From an uncultured Clostridia bacterium (GTDB lineage Bacteria > Bacillota > Clostridia > Christensenellales > Borkfalkiaceae): 64,000 nucleotides of DNA. The notes under the pieces are model-generated. The model saw only the letters and a program-made list of their open reading frames with translations, was not told the DNA's origin and ran no database searches. The stretch lies in contig CALVHO010000006.1 in assembly GCA_944328445.1 (NCBI GenBank), forward strand, positions 27,384 through 91,383. Direction: 5' to 3'. Shown here in pieces: positions 36,883-46,501 of the stretch. Both the position numbers and the translations under genes were made by a program. Each line of letters begins with the position of its first letter. Position 1 is the first letter of the stretch.

Positions 36883-37539
36883 ATGAAAAAGACGATGTAC
36901 AGCCTGATGCTGGCCGAGGACGTGGTGCGGGCCGTCGACAGGCTGGCCGCGGAAAAGCACACCAACCGGTCCAACCTGATCAACCAGATCCTGGCCGACT
37001 ACGTTTCCCTGACCACGCCCGAAAAGCACGTGCAGAACATCTTCGAGATCGTGGAAGATTACATCGGAAAGATCGGCGGGTATATGCTGTATTCGCAGCC
37101 AAACGACATGACCATGTCCATCAAGAGCCCGCTGCAATACCACTACCGCCCGACCATCCGCTACGAAGTGGAGATGTACCGCACCCCCAAAGAGACCATC
37201 GGGCAGTTGAAGATCATCTACCGCACCCAATCGGCCGAGCTTTTGGTGGGACTGACGCGCTTTTTCAAGATCTGGATGCAGCTGGAAAACATCTACATCA
37301 AGCGCTTTTTCAGCCCCGGCGCCATCGAATACGGCATAGAAAACGGGAGGTTCACGCGCACGTTCGCCGTGCCCAACGATTCCGATTACAGCGAAGAGCA
37401 GATCGGCAACGCGATCAGCCGTTACATCGCCACCTTCGACGAAATGCTCAAAAATTTCCTCGCGGGGAAATATTCCGCCACCGAAGAGATCGAGCGGCGG
37501 TACCTCGCCTACCTCAACAGCGGCGTTCAACTGATCTGA
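36883..37539 (+). CDS. Ribbon-helix-helix protein, candidate regulator of clpB
   Basis: 218 aa. The first 45 residues form an RHH fold: ribbon KKTMYSLMLAEDVV, then two helices ending HTNRSNLINQILADYV, which matches CopG/Arc-like DNA-binding proteins. The remaining 170 residues are an unrecognised alpha/beta domain (for example EVEMYRTPKETIGQLKIIYR) that could sense a ligand or a partner. First gene of a two-gene operon with clpB (19 bp gap), preceded by palindromes with RHH-type spacing, so autoregulation and control of clpB are plausible but inferred. Confidence 0.8.
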   Translation: MKKTMYSLMLAEDVVRAVDRLAAEKHTNRSNLINQILADYVSLTTPEKHVQNIFEIVEDYIGKIGGYMLYSQPNDMTMSIKSPLQYHYRPTIRYEVEMYRTPKETIGQLKIIYRTQSAELLVGLTRFFKIWMQLENIYIKRFFSPGAIEYGIENGRFTRTFAVPNDSDYSEEQIGNAISRYIATFDEMLKNFLAGKYSATEEIERRYLAYLNSGVQLI

Positions 37540-37558
37540 ACAAAAGGAGGTGATCGCT

Positions 37559-40153
37559 ATGAACGCACAAAAATTCACCAAAAAAGCGCTCGAAGCCGTG
37601 CAGACGGCCCAGAGCATCGCCATCGAAAACCAGAACATGCAGATCATGCCCGAGCACCTTCTCTATGCCCTCGTGGACCAGGAAGGCGGGCTCATCGCGC
37701 AGATCCTCAAAAAGACGGGCGCCGACTGCGACAGCCTGCTCGCCATGCTCGACGCGGCCATCCGCAAGATCCCCGCGGTGAGCGGCAGCGGCCGTGAGCC
37801 CGACAAGATCTACATCTCCCCCGTGACGGACAAGATCCTCAGCGAAGCCGAGCGCCTGGCAAACTCCATGCGCGACGATTACGTCTCCGTCGAGCACATC
37901 ATGCTCGCCGTGTTCGACCATGCCACCGAGGACATCAAGTCCGCCTTCCGCTCCCTCGGCATCGACAAGGACAAATTTTTGTCGGAGCTGAAAAAGATCA
38001 AGACCGACCGCATCACCAGCGACGAGCCCGAAGCCACGTACGACGCGCTGAACAAGTACGGGTTCGACCTCGTGCAGCGGGCCAAGGAGCAGAAGCTCGA
38101 CCCCGTGATCGGGCGCGACAACGAGATCCGCAACGTCATCCGCATCCTCTCTCGCAAATCCAAAAACAACCCCGTGCTCATCGGCGAACCGGGCGTGGGC
38201 AAGACGGCCATCGCCGAGGGGCTGGCCCAGCGCATCGTGCGCGGCGACGTGCCCGAAGGGCTGAAAAACAAGACCATCTTCGCCCTCGACATGGGCTCGC
38301 TGATCGCGGGCGCCAAATTCCGCGGCGAATTTGAAGAGCGCCTCAAAGCGGTGCTCAACGAGATCAAAAAGAGCGACGGGCGCATCCTGCTGTTCATCGA
38401 CGAGCTGCACACCATCGTGGGCGCGGGCAAATCGGACGGCGCGATGGACGCGGGCAACCTGTTGAAGCCCATGCTCGCGCGCGGCGAGCTGCACTGCATT
38501 GGCGCCACCACCCTGGACGAATACCGCAAATACATCGAAAAGGACGCCGCCCTCGAACGCAGGTTCCAGCCCGTGATGGTGGACGAACCGACCGTCGAGG
38601 ACACCATTTCCATCCTGCGCGGCCTGAAAGAGCGGTACGAAGTGTTCCACGGCGTGCAGATCCACGACCAGGCGCTCATCGCCGCGGCCACCCTCTCCCA
38701 CCGCTACATCACTGACCGCTTTTTGCCGGACAAGGCCATCGACCTCGTCGACGAGGCCTGCGCCACCATCCGCACCGAGATCGACTCCATGCCTTCCGAG
38801 ATGGACGACATCGCCCGCAAGATCATGCAGTTGGAGATCGAGGAGATGGCGCTCACCAAGGAGACGGATGCCCTTTCCAAAGAGCGGCTCAACGCCATCC
38901 GCAAGGAGCTTTCCGAGCTGCGTGACAAATTCAACGCAATGAAGGCGCAGTGGGAAAACGAGAAGGCGAGCATCCACGTCGTTTCGGACACCAAGGCCGA
39001 GATCGAAAAGGTCAACGGCGAGATCGAGGCCGCCCAGCGCGTTGGCGATTACGAGCGCGCGGCCAAACTCAAATACAGCCGCCTGCCCGAATTGCAGAAA
39101 AAGCTGGAAGCGGCGCAGAGCAGCGAAGGTACGCAAAAGCACACCCTGCTGCGCGACACCGTGACCGAAGAGGAGATCGCGCGCGTCGTGGCGCGCTGGA
39201 CGGGCATTCCCCTTTCCAAATTGATGGAGGGCGAGCGCGAAAAGATCCTGCACCTCGACGACATCCTGCACAAGCGCGTCATCGGCCAGGACGAGGCGGT
39301 CACCAAGGTGACCGAGGCCATCCTGCGTTCGCGCGCGGGCATCGCCGATCCCGGCCGCCCCATCGGCTCCTTCCTCTTCCTCGGCCCCACGGGCGTGGGC
39401 AAGACGGAGCTCGCCAAGGCGCTGGCCGAAAGCCTGTTCGACGACGAGCACAACCTCGTGCGCATCGACATGACCGAGTACATGGAAAAATTCTCGGTCT
39501 CCCGCCTCATCGGCGCGCCTCCCGGATACGTCGGCTACGACGAGGGCGGCCAGCTGACCGAGGCCGTGCGCAGGAAGCCCTATTCCGTGGTGCTCTTCGA
39601 CGAGATCGAAAAGGCACACCCCGACGTGTTCAACATCCTCTTGCAGGTGCTCGACGACGGGCGCATCACCGATTCGCAGGGGCGCACCGTCGACTTCAAA
39701 AATACCATCATCATCCTCACCTCCAACCTCGGTTCCTCCTTCCTGCTCGACGGTATCGACGAAAAGGGCGAGATCTCCGAGGACGCGAAGGACAAAGTTT
39801 CGCAGCTGCTCAAACAGAGCTTCCGCCCCGAATTTTTGAACCGCCTGGACGAGATCGTCTACTACAAACCGCTGACCAAGGACAACATCGAAAAGATCAT
39901 CGACTTGCTGATCGGCGGGTTGCGGGCGCGGCTGGAAGACAAACAGCTCAAACTGATCATCACGCCCGTCGCCAAGGAGCTCATCGTCGAAAACGGCTAC
40001 GACCCCGTTTACGGCGCGCGGCCGCTCAAACGGTACCTGCAAAGCAAGGTGGAAACGCTGATCGCCCGCACCATGATCGCCAACGACCTGCAACCGGGCA
40101 GCACCATCGAGATCGGCGCCATGAACGGAGATTTCACGGTCAAGATCAAATGA
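37559..40153 (+). CDS. clpB: ATP-dependent disaggregase ClpB
   Basis: 864 aa Hsp100. N-domain with two Clp repeats (1-150), NBD1 with Walker [14 protein letters not shown] (209-216), a middle coiled coil rich in Glu/Lys (about 405-520, MEL-type [14 protein letters not shown]), and NBD2 with [15 protein letters not shown] and sensor region LTSNLGS. Middle domain presence separates it from ClpA/ClpE and marks it as a protein disaggregase working with DnaK. ATG 37559 follows AAAAGGAGGTGATCGCT. Confidence 0.97.
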   Translation: MNAQKFTKKALEAVQTAQSIAIENQNMQIMPEHLLYALVDQEGGLIAQILKKTGADCDSLLAMLDAAIRKIPAVSGSGREPDKIYISPVTDKILSEAERLANSMRDDYVSVEHIMLAVFDHATEDIKSAFRSLGIDKDKFLSELKKIKTDRITSDEPEATYDALNKYGFDLVQRAKEQKLDPVIGRDNEIRNVIRILSRKSKNNPVLIGEPGVGKTAIAEGLAQRIVRGDVPEGLKNKTIFALDMGSLIAGAKFRGEFEERLKAVLNEIKKSDGRILLFIDELHTIVGAGKSDGAMDAGNLLKPMLARGELHCIGATTLDEYRKYIEKDAALERRFQPVMVDEPTVEDTISILRGLKERYEVFHGVQIHDQALIAAATLSHRYITDRFLPDKAIDLVDEACATIRTEIDSMPSEMDDIARKIMQLEIEEMALTKETDALSKERLNAIRKELSELRDKFNAMKAQWENEKASIHVVSDTKAEIEKVNGEIEAAQRVGDYERAAKLKYSRLPELQKKLEAAQSSEGTQKHTLLRDTVTEEEIARVVARWTGIPLSKLMEGEREKILHLDDILHKRVIGQDEAVTKVTEAILRSRAGIADPGRPIGSFLFLGPTGVGKTELAKALAESLFDDEHNLVRIDMTEYMEKFSVSRLIGAPPGYVGYDEGGQLTEAVRRKPYSVVLFDEIEKAHPDVFNILLQVLDDGRITDSQGRTVDFKNTIIILTSNLGSSFLLDGIDEKGEISEDAKDKVSQLLKQSFRPEFLNRLDEIVYYKPLTKDNIEKIIDLLIGGLRARLEDKQLKLIITPVAKELIVENGYDPVYGARPLKRYLQSKVETLIARTMIANDLQPGSTIEIGAMNGDFTVKIK

Positions 40154-40187
40154 CGCGCTTTCGTGCGCGCCCGCACGGACGGACAGA

Positions 40188-40224
40188 GGGGCCCGCGGCA
40201 ATGCCGCGGGCCCCTTCTTTTTTG
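40188..40224 (+). terminator. Intrinsic terminator of clpB
   Basis: 12 bp stem GGGGCCCGCGGC / GCCGCGGGCCCC, loop AAT, then TTCTTTTTTG. Lies between convergent clpB and rluB. Confidence 0.9.
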
Positions 40225-40225
40225 T

Positions 40226-40927
40226 TCAGATGTTTTTCAGATAATGGATCTCTTCGGCCGTGAGGCGGCGCGTTTTGCCGCGTTCAAGGGAGCCGAGCCC
40301 CATCTCGCCGATGCGGATGCGCTTCAAAAACACGACTTTGTTGCCCACCGCCTCGAACATGCGGCGGATCTGGCGGTTGCGCCCCTCGGTGATGGTCACG
40401 TGCAGGCGGGTATACTTTTTGTCGGCCGCGATGGGTTTGACGCGGCTCTTGCCCGTCGTCTTCCCGTCCAGTTCGACGCCGCTGCGCAGTTTTGCCAGCG
40501 CGGCCTCGCCGACGGCTCCCTCCACCTTGACCAGATAGGTCTTGGGGATCTCGTTCACGGGATGGGTCAGGCGGAAGGCGAGGTCTCCGTCGTCGGTGAG
40601 GATGAGCATGCCCTCGGTGTCGTAATCGAGGCGGCCGACGGGGTAAACGCGCCCCGCCCCCGCGGGCAAAAGCTGCATCACCGTCTTGCGGTCTTTATCG
40701 TCCTTCACCGTACAAACATACCCTTTCGGCTTGTTCAGAAGATAGTATTCATGAACGTTTTTCCGCACAACGTCCACGCCGTTTACGCACACCGCGTCCC
40801 CCGCGGCCACGTCCTCGCCCACCGCCGCCACCTTTCCGTTGACGGTGACGCGGCCCTCGGCGATCAGCCGGTCGCAGGCGCGGCGGCTGGCGACGCCGCA
40901 TTCGGCCAGGTATTTATTGATCCGCAT
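40226..40927 (-). CDS. rluB: rRNA pseudouridine synthase (RluB/RsuA family)
   Basis: 233 aa: S4 RNA-binding domain (INKYLAECGVASRRACDRLI) and catalytic domain with the Asp in PVGRLDYDTEGML; GRNRQIRRMFEAVG is the second family motif. Expected to modify 23S rRNA near U2605. Start ATG 40927 fits the invariant S4 start and has GGGAGA upstream, although the frame of the preceding dac gene continues 64 bp past it. Confidence 0.93.
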   Translation of the reverse strand: MRINKYLAECGVASRRACDRLIAEGRVTVNGKVAAVGEDVAAGDAVCVNGVDVVRKNVHEYYLLNKPKGYVCTVKDDKDRKTVMQLLPAGAGRVYPVGRLDYDTEGMLILTDDGDLAFRLTHPVNEIPKTYLVKVEGAVGEAALAKLRSGVELDGKTTGKSRVKPIAADKKYTRLHVTITEGRNRQIRRMFEAVGNKVVFLKRIRIGEMGLGSLERGKTRRLTAEEIHYLKNI

Positions 40928-42135
40928 TTGCTCTTTTGTCTCCCGCTTCTCGTCAGTTCTCGCAAAATGTCGAAGTAACTTTTTTCTTTGTCTTCTATAC
41001 TAACGATTTTTTGGCAAAAAAGCAACTGATTTTTCAGGTAAATTTTCAACTCGCCGACGGCGTCGCCGCGGTGCACGGGCAGCGCGAGGCGGGAAGGCAG
41101 CGCCTCCTCTGTGCGCACCTGCTCCTCCTCTTCCTCCGCGAGCGGATACCAAAAACTTTCGCGGCAGGCCAGCGCGCAGCTCTTGCCGCGCACGTCCGTC
41201 GGCAGCACCTTGCAAAAACGTTCCGCGTCGAAGAGCTGCTTCATGGAAAAGCGCGCAAAGGCCGCGTCGAGCAGGGCGGAACTGCGGGCGTACATGTCCG
41301 GGCTGTTGAGCACGACGGAAACGAGGTGCATGCCGCCGCGCCGCGCCGAGGCGACGAGGCAGCGCCCCGCCTCCGCGGTGTAGCCCGTCTTGACGCCGTC
41401 CGCGCCCTCGTATTGGGCGAGCATCTTGTTCTTGTTGTACCAGACGTGCGCGCCCCCGCTCCCCTCGGCGCGGTAGCTCGGCGACGAGACGGCGGCGCCG
41501 ACGAGAGGATCTTCCAGCGCGGCCGCGGCGATCAGCGCCAGGTCGTGCGCGGTCGTAAAATGGCCCGCCGCGGGCAGGCCGTGCGGATTGCAGAAGTGGC
41601 TGTGCACGGCGCCGAGAGCGGCCGCGCGCGCGTTCATGCAGACGGAAAAGGCCTCGACGCTGCCGCTGTGGTGCAGCGCCAGGGCCACGGCGCAGTCGTT
41701 GCCCGAGCGCAGCAACAGCCCGTACAGCAGGTCGCGCACCGTCAGCGTCTCCCCCGCGCGCAGGTACACGCTCGAACCCTCGACGCCCGCAGCCTCTTCG
41801 GGCACGGTGACGGCGGCGTCGGGGTCGCAGTCCTCGGCGACGATGAGCGCCGTCAGGATCTTGGTCGTGCTGGCCATGGGCAGGGCGCGGTCAGCCTCCC
41901 TTTCCCAGAGCACGCGGCGGCTCGTCACCTCCATCACCGCCTCGCCCGCCGAGGGCGCGGGCGAGGCCGACGTTTGCGCAGCGGCCTCGGCGGACGCCGT
42001 TATTGCGTTTGCTCCCTGCCCCGCGCAAACAGCGGCGGCTTGCGGCAATGCCGTGCACGCCGCCGCGGCGCCCGAAAGCAAGGCGCAAAGGCACAGCGCG
42101 GCCAGGCGGGCCGCGGGCGGAAAGCCGCTACGCAT
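40864..42135 (-). CDS. Serine-type D-Ala-D-Ala carboxypeptidase, overlapping rluB
   Basis: 423 aa with an N-terminal signal peptide (Ala/Leu-rich, residues 1-35). Penicillin-binding motifs: SxxK in PMASTTKILTALI, SxN in LLRSGNDCAVALAL, and KTG in DGVKTGYTAEAG. Trims the fifth D-Ala from peptidoglycan peptides. The last 21 codons run through the start of rluB in another frame and look unlike Dac sequence (RQKSKCGSINTWPNAAS), suggesting that an original stop was lost. In a set of sporulation-linked genes. Confidence 0.9.
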   Translation of the reverse strand: MRSGFPPAARLAALCLCALLSGAAAACTALPQAAAVCAGQGANAITASAEAAAQTSASPAPSAGEAVMEVTSRRVLWEREADRALPMASTTKILTALIVAEDCDPDAAVTVPEEAAGVEGSSVYLRAGETLTVRDLLYGLLLRSGNDCAVALALHHSGSVEAFSVCMNARAAALGAVHSHFCNPHGLPAAGHFTTAHDLALIAAAALEDPLVGAAVSSPSYRAEGSGGAHVWYNKNKMLAQYEGADGVKTGYTAEAGRCLVASARRGGMHLVSVVLNSPDMYARSSALLDAAFARFSMKQLFDAERFCKVLPTDVRGKSCALACRESFWYPLAEEEEEQVRTEEALPSRLALPVHRGDAVGELKIYLKNQLLFCQKIVSIEDKEKSYFDILRELTRSGRQKSKCGSINTWPNAASPAAAPATG

Positions 42136-42508
42136 GCTCGTTGAGGCTGTGCCGCAAGAGCTCGCACGCCTTTTCGAGGAGGGCGTCGATCGGGTCGTCG
42201 CCCGTGCGGATGTAGCGGCATTCCTTCCCGTCGTCGACGAGAAAGCCCGAAGGCTTCATGGAGACGACGGCGCCGCCACCGCCCGCGAAGGGCACGCTCT
42301 CGTCCTCTTTGATGACCTTGGCCGCGCCGATGTCGCTGCCGCCGGAAAGGTAGCCGAGCGTCACCCGCGAGACGGGGATCACCTGCCAGCCGCTCGCCGT
42401 GGCGATGGGCGCGCCGATGACGGCGTTCGCGTCCATGAGGTCGCACAGCCCGTTGACCGAGCGCTCCATCAGTTCATGAACGCGCTCTTCTTGCTTGTTT
42501 TCGTTCAT
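42128..42508 (-). CDS. ytfJ: GerW family sporulation protein (YtfJ)
   Basis: 126 aa. Conserved GerW/YtfJ features: ERSVNGLCDLMDANAVIGAP, GWQVIPVSRVTLGYLSGGSD and the Gly cluster PFAGGGGAVVSMKPSGFLV. YtfJ is forespore-made in Bacillus and needed for normal L-alanine germination. ATG 42508 follows GGGAGA, 35 bp inside the end of ytfI. Confidence 0.92.
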   Translation of the reverse strand: MNENKQEERVHELMERSVNGLCDLMDANAVIGAPIATASGWQVIPVSRVTLGYLSGGSDIGAAKVIKEDESVPFAGGGGAVVSMKPSGFLVDDGKECRYIRTGDDPIDALLEKACELLRHSLNEHA

Positions 42509-43049
42509 AATGTTTCTCCCAGATTTTTCGCAGCACGAGTTTGGCCGCGGTGAGCAGCACGATCGCCAGGCAGAACACGAACACCGCGCGCACACTCGCT
42601 TTGAGGCAGCTTTCCCGCTCGTGCAGCAGCACGTCCGCCTTGAAGGACGCGCACTTTTTTTCCGTGAACAGGTACCCCGCCGCCAGCGAAGCGGCCGCCT
42701 GCACGCAGGCGCACAGCGCCAGCGCCGACGCGGGGTCGGAGCGGCGGCCCGCCTCGATGACCTGGCTGTACGCCAGCAGGCGGAACCCGCGCCAGAGTTC
42801 AAACTTTTTGCGCGTGTCGACGATCTCCGCGTACGGCAGGAGCACGGCCTTGCGCCGCGTCAGGTGGAAGGCGATGCCGCGGTCGTAGAGAGTTGCATAG
42901 CCGCCGTACACCTTGACGGCGCGGAACAGGTAGAGCGAAAAATAGCACTTTTTCGCGCCCGCGTCCAAAAACACCTGCACGCCGAGAAAGACGGGGCAAA
43001 GGAGCACGACGGCCGCCCCCAGCGCGACGGCCGCGCCCGCACCGAGCAC
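42474..43049 (-). CDS. ytfI: DUF2953 membrane protein (YtfI)
   Basis: 191 aa with an N-terminal membrane helix and a second hydrophobic stretch near the C-terminus (VFVFCLAIVLLTAAKLVL). The order ytfI-ytfJ is the same as in Bacillus, which makes the assignment firm despite a diverged sequence. Start codon is GTG 43049, 8 bp after the dacF stop, with a GAGGCGGG ribosome site. Function unknown. Confidence 0.78.
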   Translation of the reverse strand: MLGAGAAVALGAAVVLLCPVFLGVQVFLDAGAKKCYFSLYLFRAVKVYGGYATLYDRGIAFHLTRRKAVLLPYAEIVDTRKKFELWRGFRLLAYSQVIEAGRRSDPASALALCACVQAAASLAAGYLFTEKKCASFKADVLLHERESCLKASVRAVFVFCLAIVLLTAAKLVLRKIWEKHYERKQARRARS

Positions 43050-43057
43050 GGCCCGCC

Positions 43058-44230
43058 TCAGAAGCCCCAGCCGCGGGCGATGTCTTGCAGGGCGTCGAAA
43101 TAAGTGCTCTTCGGCGAGGGCTCGTTGGCCAAAAGCGGCACGACGTCGTACTCGACGCCGTCCTTGTAGACGGCCACGCTGCCGACTTGCTCGCCCTCGG
43201 CCACGGGCGCCTTGGCCTGCGGCAGGGAAAAGCGGAGTTCGACGCCGCCCGCGTCCTCTTTGGCGCAGAACACGCTGACGCGGCGGGACGGGCGGACACA
43301 GATCTCCCTCTTTTTGCCGCCCTTGACGGGGCAGAGCGCGCCCTCCGCGACGCCTTCGGCGAGCACCGTTTTGTGCGTGTAATTGGCAAAGACATGATCG
43401 AACATCCCCGCCGCGCCGTCAAAGCGGGTCTTGCTGTCGGGCGCGCCGATGACGACGGCCACCGCGCGCATATCGCCCCGCACCGCCGAGGCAGCCAGGC
43501 AGAACCCCGCCTCGGACGTGTAGCCCGTCTTGCCCGCGTCGCAGCCGCGGTAGGTGCGGATGAGCTTGTTGGTGTTGGCCATTTCCGTCACCCGATCCCC
43601 GGGATGATGCATGGTATCCGTCCAAATTTTGCTGTATGCGAAGTACTCTGCGTGACGTAAAAGCTCGGAAAGCATGACCGCCGCATCATGGGCACAGCAA
43701 TATTGCCCCGCCGCGGGGAGCCCCGTACAGTTGACGAAGCAGGTATCTTTCATACCGAGCTGCCGCGCACGCTCGTTCATGCGCGCCACGAACTGCTGTT
43801 CGCTGCCCGCGATGCGTTCGGCCATGGCCACGCTCGAATCGTTGGCGGAGGCGATGCATATGCTCTCGATGAGCGCGCCCGCGGGGTATTCCCCTCCTGC
43901 CTCCAAAAAGACCTGCGAGCCGCCCATCCCCGCCGCGTGTTCGCTCACGGCGATCGTTTCGTCGAGGGAAAGCCCCTTGTCCAGCTCTTCAAAGCACAAG
44001 ACGAGGGTCATGATCTTGCACATGCTGGCCACTGGCAGATGCTCGCGGGCGTTGGTCTCAAAGACGGGCGTCCCGCTCTGCCAGTCGCACAGATACGCCG
44101 CCTTGCAGCCGCGTGCGAGCGCAGGCGCCTGTTCGGCCGCGGCCGTCACCCCGCCGAGGCAGGCGGCGGACAGCGCGCAGGCAGACAAAAAGAGCATCAC
44201 TTTTTTCACGGAAATTCGTTTCCAAGTCAT
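43058..44230 (-). CDS. dacF: D-Ala-D-Ala carboxypeptidase, DacF type
   Basis: 390 aa with a signal peptide (about 1-32). SxxK in PVASMCKIMTLVL, SxN in IASANDSSVAM, KTG in CDAGKTGYTSEAG are intact. Has the additional C-terminal beta domain of PBP5/6-type enzymes (from about 285). In Bacillus, dacF is expressed in the forespore, and being upstream of ytfIJ fits a role in spore cortex peptidoglycan. An AT-rich patch (43590-43690) interrupts its GC-rich sequence. Confidence 0.92.
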   Translation of the reverse strand: MTWKRISVKKVMLFLSACALSAACLGGVTAAAEQAPALARGCKAAYLCDWQSGTPVFETNAREHLPVASMCKIMTLVLCFEELDKGLSLDETIAVSEHAAGMGGSQVFLEAGGEYPAGALIESICIASANDSSVAMAERIAGSEQQFVARMNERARQLGMKDTCFVNCTGLPAAGQYCCAHDAAVMLSELLRHAEYFAYSKIWTDTMHHPGDRVTEMANTNKLIRTYRGCDAGKTGYTSEAGFCLAASAVRGDMRAVAVVIGAPDSKTRFDGAAGMFDHVFANYTHKTVLAEGVAEGALCPVKGGKKREICVRPSRRVSVFCAKEDAGGVELRFSLPQAKAPVAEGEQVGSVAVYKDGVEYDVVPLLANEPSPKSTYFDALQDIARGWGF

Positions 44231-44311
44231 GCTCTTAGTGTCTGCGTGTATTCCGTTTTTATGCGCGCCCCTTTCGCCGCGCGCGGGCCCTGCCGCCCTG
44301 CGGTGCGGCGG

Positions 44312-45175
44312 CTATGCCTGCAACAGTTTGGGCACGGCGCAAAGGAGGAGGCTGCCCAGGCTGCGGCGGCGCTCTTCCAGCACGGCCAGCACGTCCTCGT
44401 GCCTAAGCGTTTCCGCCGAAAGCCCCGCCGCCGCGTTGGTGATGCAGGAGATCCCCGCCACGCGCAGCCCCATGTAGCGGGCGTAGATGGCCTCGACGGC
44501 CGTGCTCATGCCGACGGCGTCCGCCCCGAGCGCGCGGAACGCGCGCACCTCGGCGGGCGTTTCGTAGCTCGGCCCCAGCAGCTGCATGTACACGCCCGCG
44601 CGGCAGGCAATGCCGCAGGCGCGGCAGGCATCGGCGAGCGCCGCACGCAGGCCCTCGTCGTAGGCGCGCGACATGTCGACAAATACGGGTCTCTCCCCCG
44701 CGGGGATGCCCACGAGCGGGTTTTGCCCCGTCATGTTGATGTGGTCGGAAAGGAGCATCAGGTCGCCCGCGCGGAAGGCGGGGTCGGCGCCGCCCGCGGC
44801 GTTGGTCAAGACCAGCCGCGAAACGCCGAGCGCGGCCGCCACGGCGACGGGCATGGGCACCTCGGCCATGGGCCGCCCCTCGTAGAGGTGAAAGCGGCCC
44901 TGCAACAGCAGGACGTCCGCCCCTGCGAGCTTGCCGAACACAAAGTTGCCCGCATGCCCCGCCACGCCGCAAACGGGCATGCCCGCCAGCGACGAATAGG
45001 CAAACGCTTCCCGCCCTTCGAGGGCGTCCGCCACCCCGTTCCAGCCGCTGCCTAGCACAAAGGCGATCGCGGGGCGGCGCGCCGTCCGCTTTGCAAGTTC
45101 GTCCGCCACCGCCTGCGCCGCGGGGCGCGGGTCGCGGTCCGCGGGCCCGTATACGGGCCGTTTTGCTCCGTTCAT
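44312..45175 (-). CDS. punA: Purine nucleoside phosphorylase I
   Basis: 287 aa trimeric-type PNP. Motifs: FVLGSGWNGVADAL, GRFHLYEGRPMAEV (phosphate site), LTNAAGGADPAFRAGDLMLL, YMQLLGPSYETPAEVRAFR and MSTAVEAIYARYMGLRV. Cleaves inosine/guanosine to base plus ribose-1-phosphate. ATGA overlap with deoB supplies the matching phosphopentomutase. Confidence 0.95.
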   Translation of the reverse strand: MNGAKRPVYGPADRDPRPAAQAVADELAKRTARRPAIAFVLGSGWNGVADALEGREAFAYSSLAGMPVCGVAGHAGNFVFGKLAGADVLLLQGRFHLYEGRPMAEVPMPVAVAAALGVSRLVLTNAAGGADPAFRAGDLMLLSDHINMTGQNPLVGIPAGERPVFVDMSRAYDEGLRAALADACRACGIACRAGVYMQLLGPSYETPAEVRAFRALGADAVGMSTAVEAIYARYMGLRVAGISCITNAAAGLSAETLRHEDVLAVLEERRRSLGSLLLCAVPKLLQA

Positions 45176-46350
45176 GAACGCTCCTTCCGCACGATGCGTG
45201 CGTAGATCTCATCGTCCTTCCCGCAGCCGAAGGCGGCGAGCACAAAGCGCGCCACGTGGTCAAAGCCGTGCAGCGTGCGCAGATCCAGCGGTTCGATGTT
45301 CCCGCCGAAGATCAGCAGCGGAACGTACTCGCGCGAATGGTCGGTCGAGGGCGTGGAGGGGTCGCAGCCATGGTCGGCGGTGACGATGAGGATGTCCTCG
45401 GGCCGCAGCGCCGCCTCGATATCGGGCAGGCAGCGGTCGATCGCTTGCAGCGCCGCGGCGTAGCCCGCCACGTCGTTGCGGTGGCCGTAGAGCATGTCGG
45501 TATCGACGAGATTGGCAAACACAAGCCCGTTCCCCTCCCGCCGCGCCAGGCTGCAAAGGGCCGCCAGGCCTTCGGCATTGTTGCCCGTGTGGATGCTTTC
45601 GGCGATGCCGCGGCCGCAGAACAGGTCGAAGATCTTGCCGACGGCCGTCACCTTGACGCCATGCTCCGCCAATTCGTCGAGCATGGTCCGCCCGGGAGGT
45701 TCGAGCGCGTAGTCCTTGCGGTCCTCTGTGCGCACGAACTTCCCGCCCTGCTTTACGAAGGGCCGCGCGATGACCCGCCCCACCGCCCGCACGCCCGTCA
45801 TGACGCGGCGCGCGCCCTCGCAGATCCGGTACAAGTCCCGCAGCGGGATGACGGAAGTATCCGCCGCGATCTGTAAGACGGAATCCTGCGAGGTGTATAA
45901 GATGGGCTTGCCCGTGCGGCGGTGCTCCTCACCCAGCCGCTGTATGATCTCGGTGCCCGAGGCCGCCTCGTTGCCGAGAAAGTGCACGCCCGTCTCCGCT
46001 TCGAGGTCGGCCACCACGTCAGGCGGAAACTTTTTATAGACGCGGAACGGGTGTTCCAACGCCAGGCCCGCAAGCTCGTAGTGCCCCGCCGTCGTGTCCT
46101 TGGCGGGCGCCTTTTCCGCCATGCGCGCATAGGCCGCGCGCGGCGAAGGCACGGGCCGCGGCCGCCGCGCGGGGATGCCCGCGGCGATGCCTTCGATGTT
46201 GTTCAGCCCGAGCGACGCCAACGCGGGCAGTTCCACACCCGTCTGCGCGAAGATGTGGCCGTACGTGTCCGAGCCCTCGTCCCCGTACAGGGCGGCGTCC
46301 GGCATGGCGCCGATGCCGAAGCTGTCGATCACGATCAAAAAAACGCGCAT
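45172..46350 (-). CDS. deoB: Phosphopentomutase
   Basis: 392 aa, alkaline-phosphatase-fold enzyme converting (deoxy)ribose-1-phosphate to the 5-phosphate. Metal ligands seen in IVIDSFGIGAMPDA and TADHGCDPSTPSTDHSRE; the active Thr region is AKDTTAGHYELAG. ATG 46350 has GGGAGGTGCGC upstream and replaces a slightly longer frame. First gene of deoB-punA. Confidence 0.96.
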   Translation of the reverse strand: MRVFLIVIDSFGIGAMPDAALYGDEGSDTYGHIFAQTGVELPALASLGLNNIEGIAAGIPARRPRPVPSPRAAYARMAEKAPAKDTTAGHYELAGLALEHPFRVYKKFPPDVVADLEAETGVHFLGNEAASGTEIIQRLGEEHRRTGKPILYTSQDSVLQIAADTSVIPLRDLYRICEGARRVMTGVRAVGRVIARPFVKQGGKFVRTEDRKDYALEPPGRTMLDELAEHGVKVTAVGKIFDLFCGRGIAESIHTGNNAEGLAALCSLARREGNGLVFANLVDTDMLYGHRNDVAGYAAALQAIDRCLPDIEAALRPEDILIVTADHGCDPSTPSTDHSREYVPLLIFGGNIEPLDLRTLHGFDHVARFVLAAFGCGKDDEIYARIVRKERS

Positions 46351-46369
46351 GCGCACCTCCCTTTCCTCC

Positions 46370-46397
46370 ATTATACCATAGAATTTTGCCGTTGCAA
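46370..46397 (-). promoter_or_regulatory. Promoter of deoB-punA
   Basis: Minus strand TTGCAA (46392-46397), 16 bp, TATAAT (46370-46375); very short leader of about 13 nt that still contains the ribosome site. Confidence 0.75.
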
Positions 46398-46418
46398 GCC
46401 TCGCGCGGCATTTTTCAT

Positions 46419-46496
46419 GAAAAAACAGGGCGCAAAAGCGCCCGCGGAACGGGATCTTATCGGAAAGCGGGCGGAAGGACCAAGCCTTCCGCCCGC
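46419..46496 (-). terminator. Two hairpin terminators after spoIVB
   Basis: First stem GCGGGCGGAAGG / CCTTCCGCCCGC (46467-46496) with TTTCC after it; second GGGCGC-TTTT-GCGCCC (46428-46443) followed by TGTTTTTTC. Together they isolate spoIVB from deoB. Confidence 0.8.
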
Positions 46497-46501
46497 GCCG
46501 T

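Noticed and set aside
44231..44311. Forespore sigma-G or sigma-F promoter of dacF
   Set aside because: CATAAA and GGAATA occur but not at the required mutual spacing, so no promoter was annotated.
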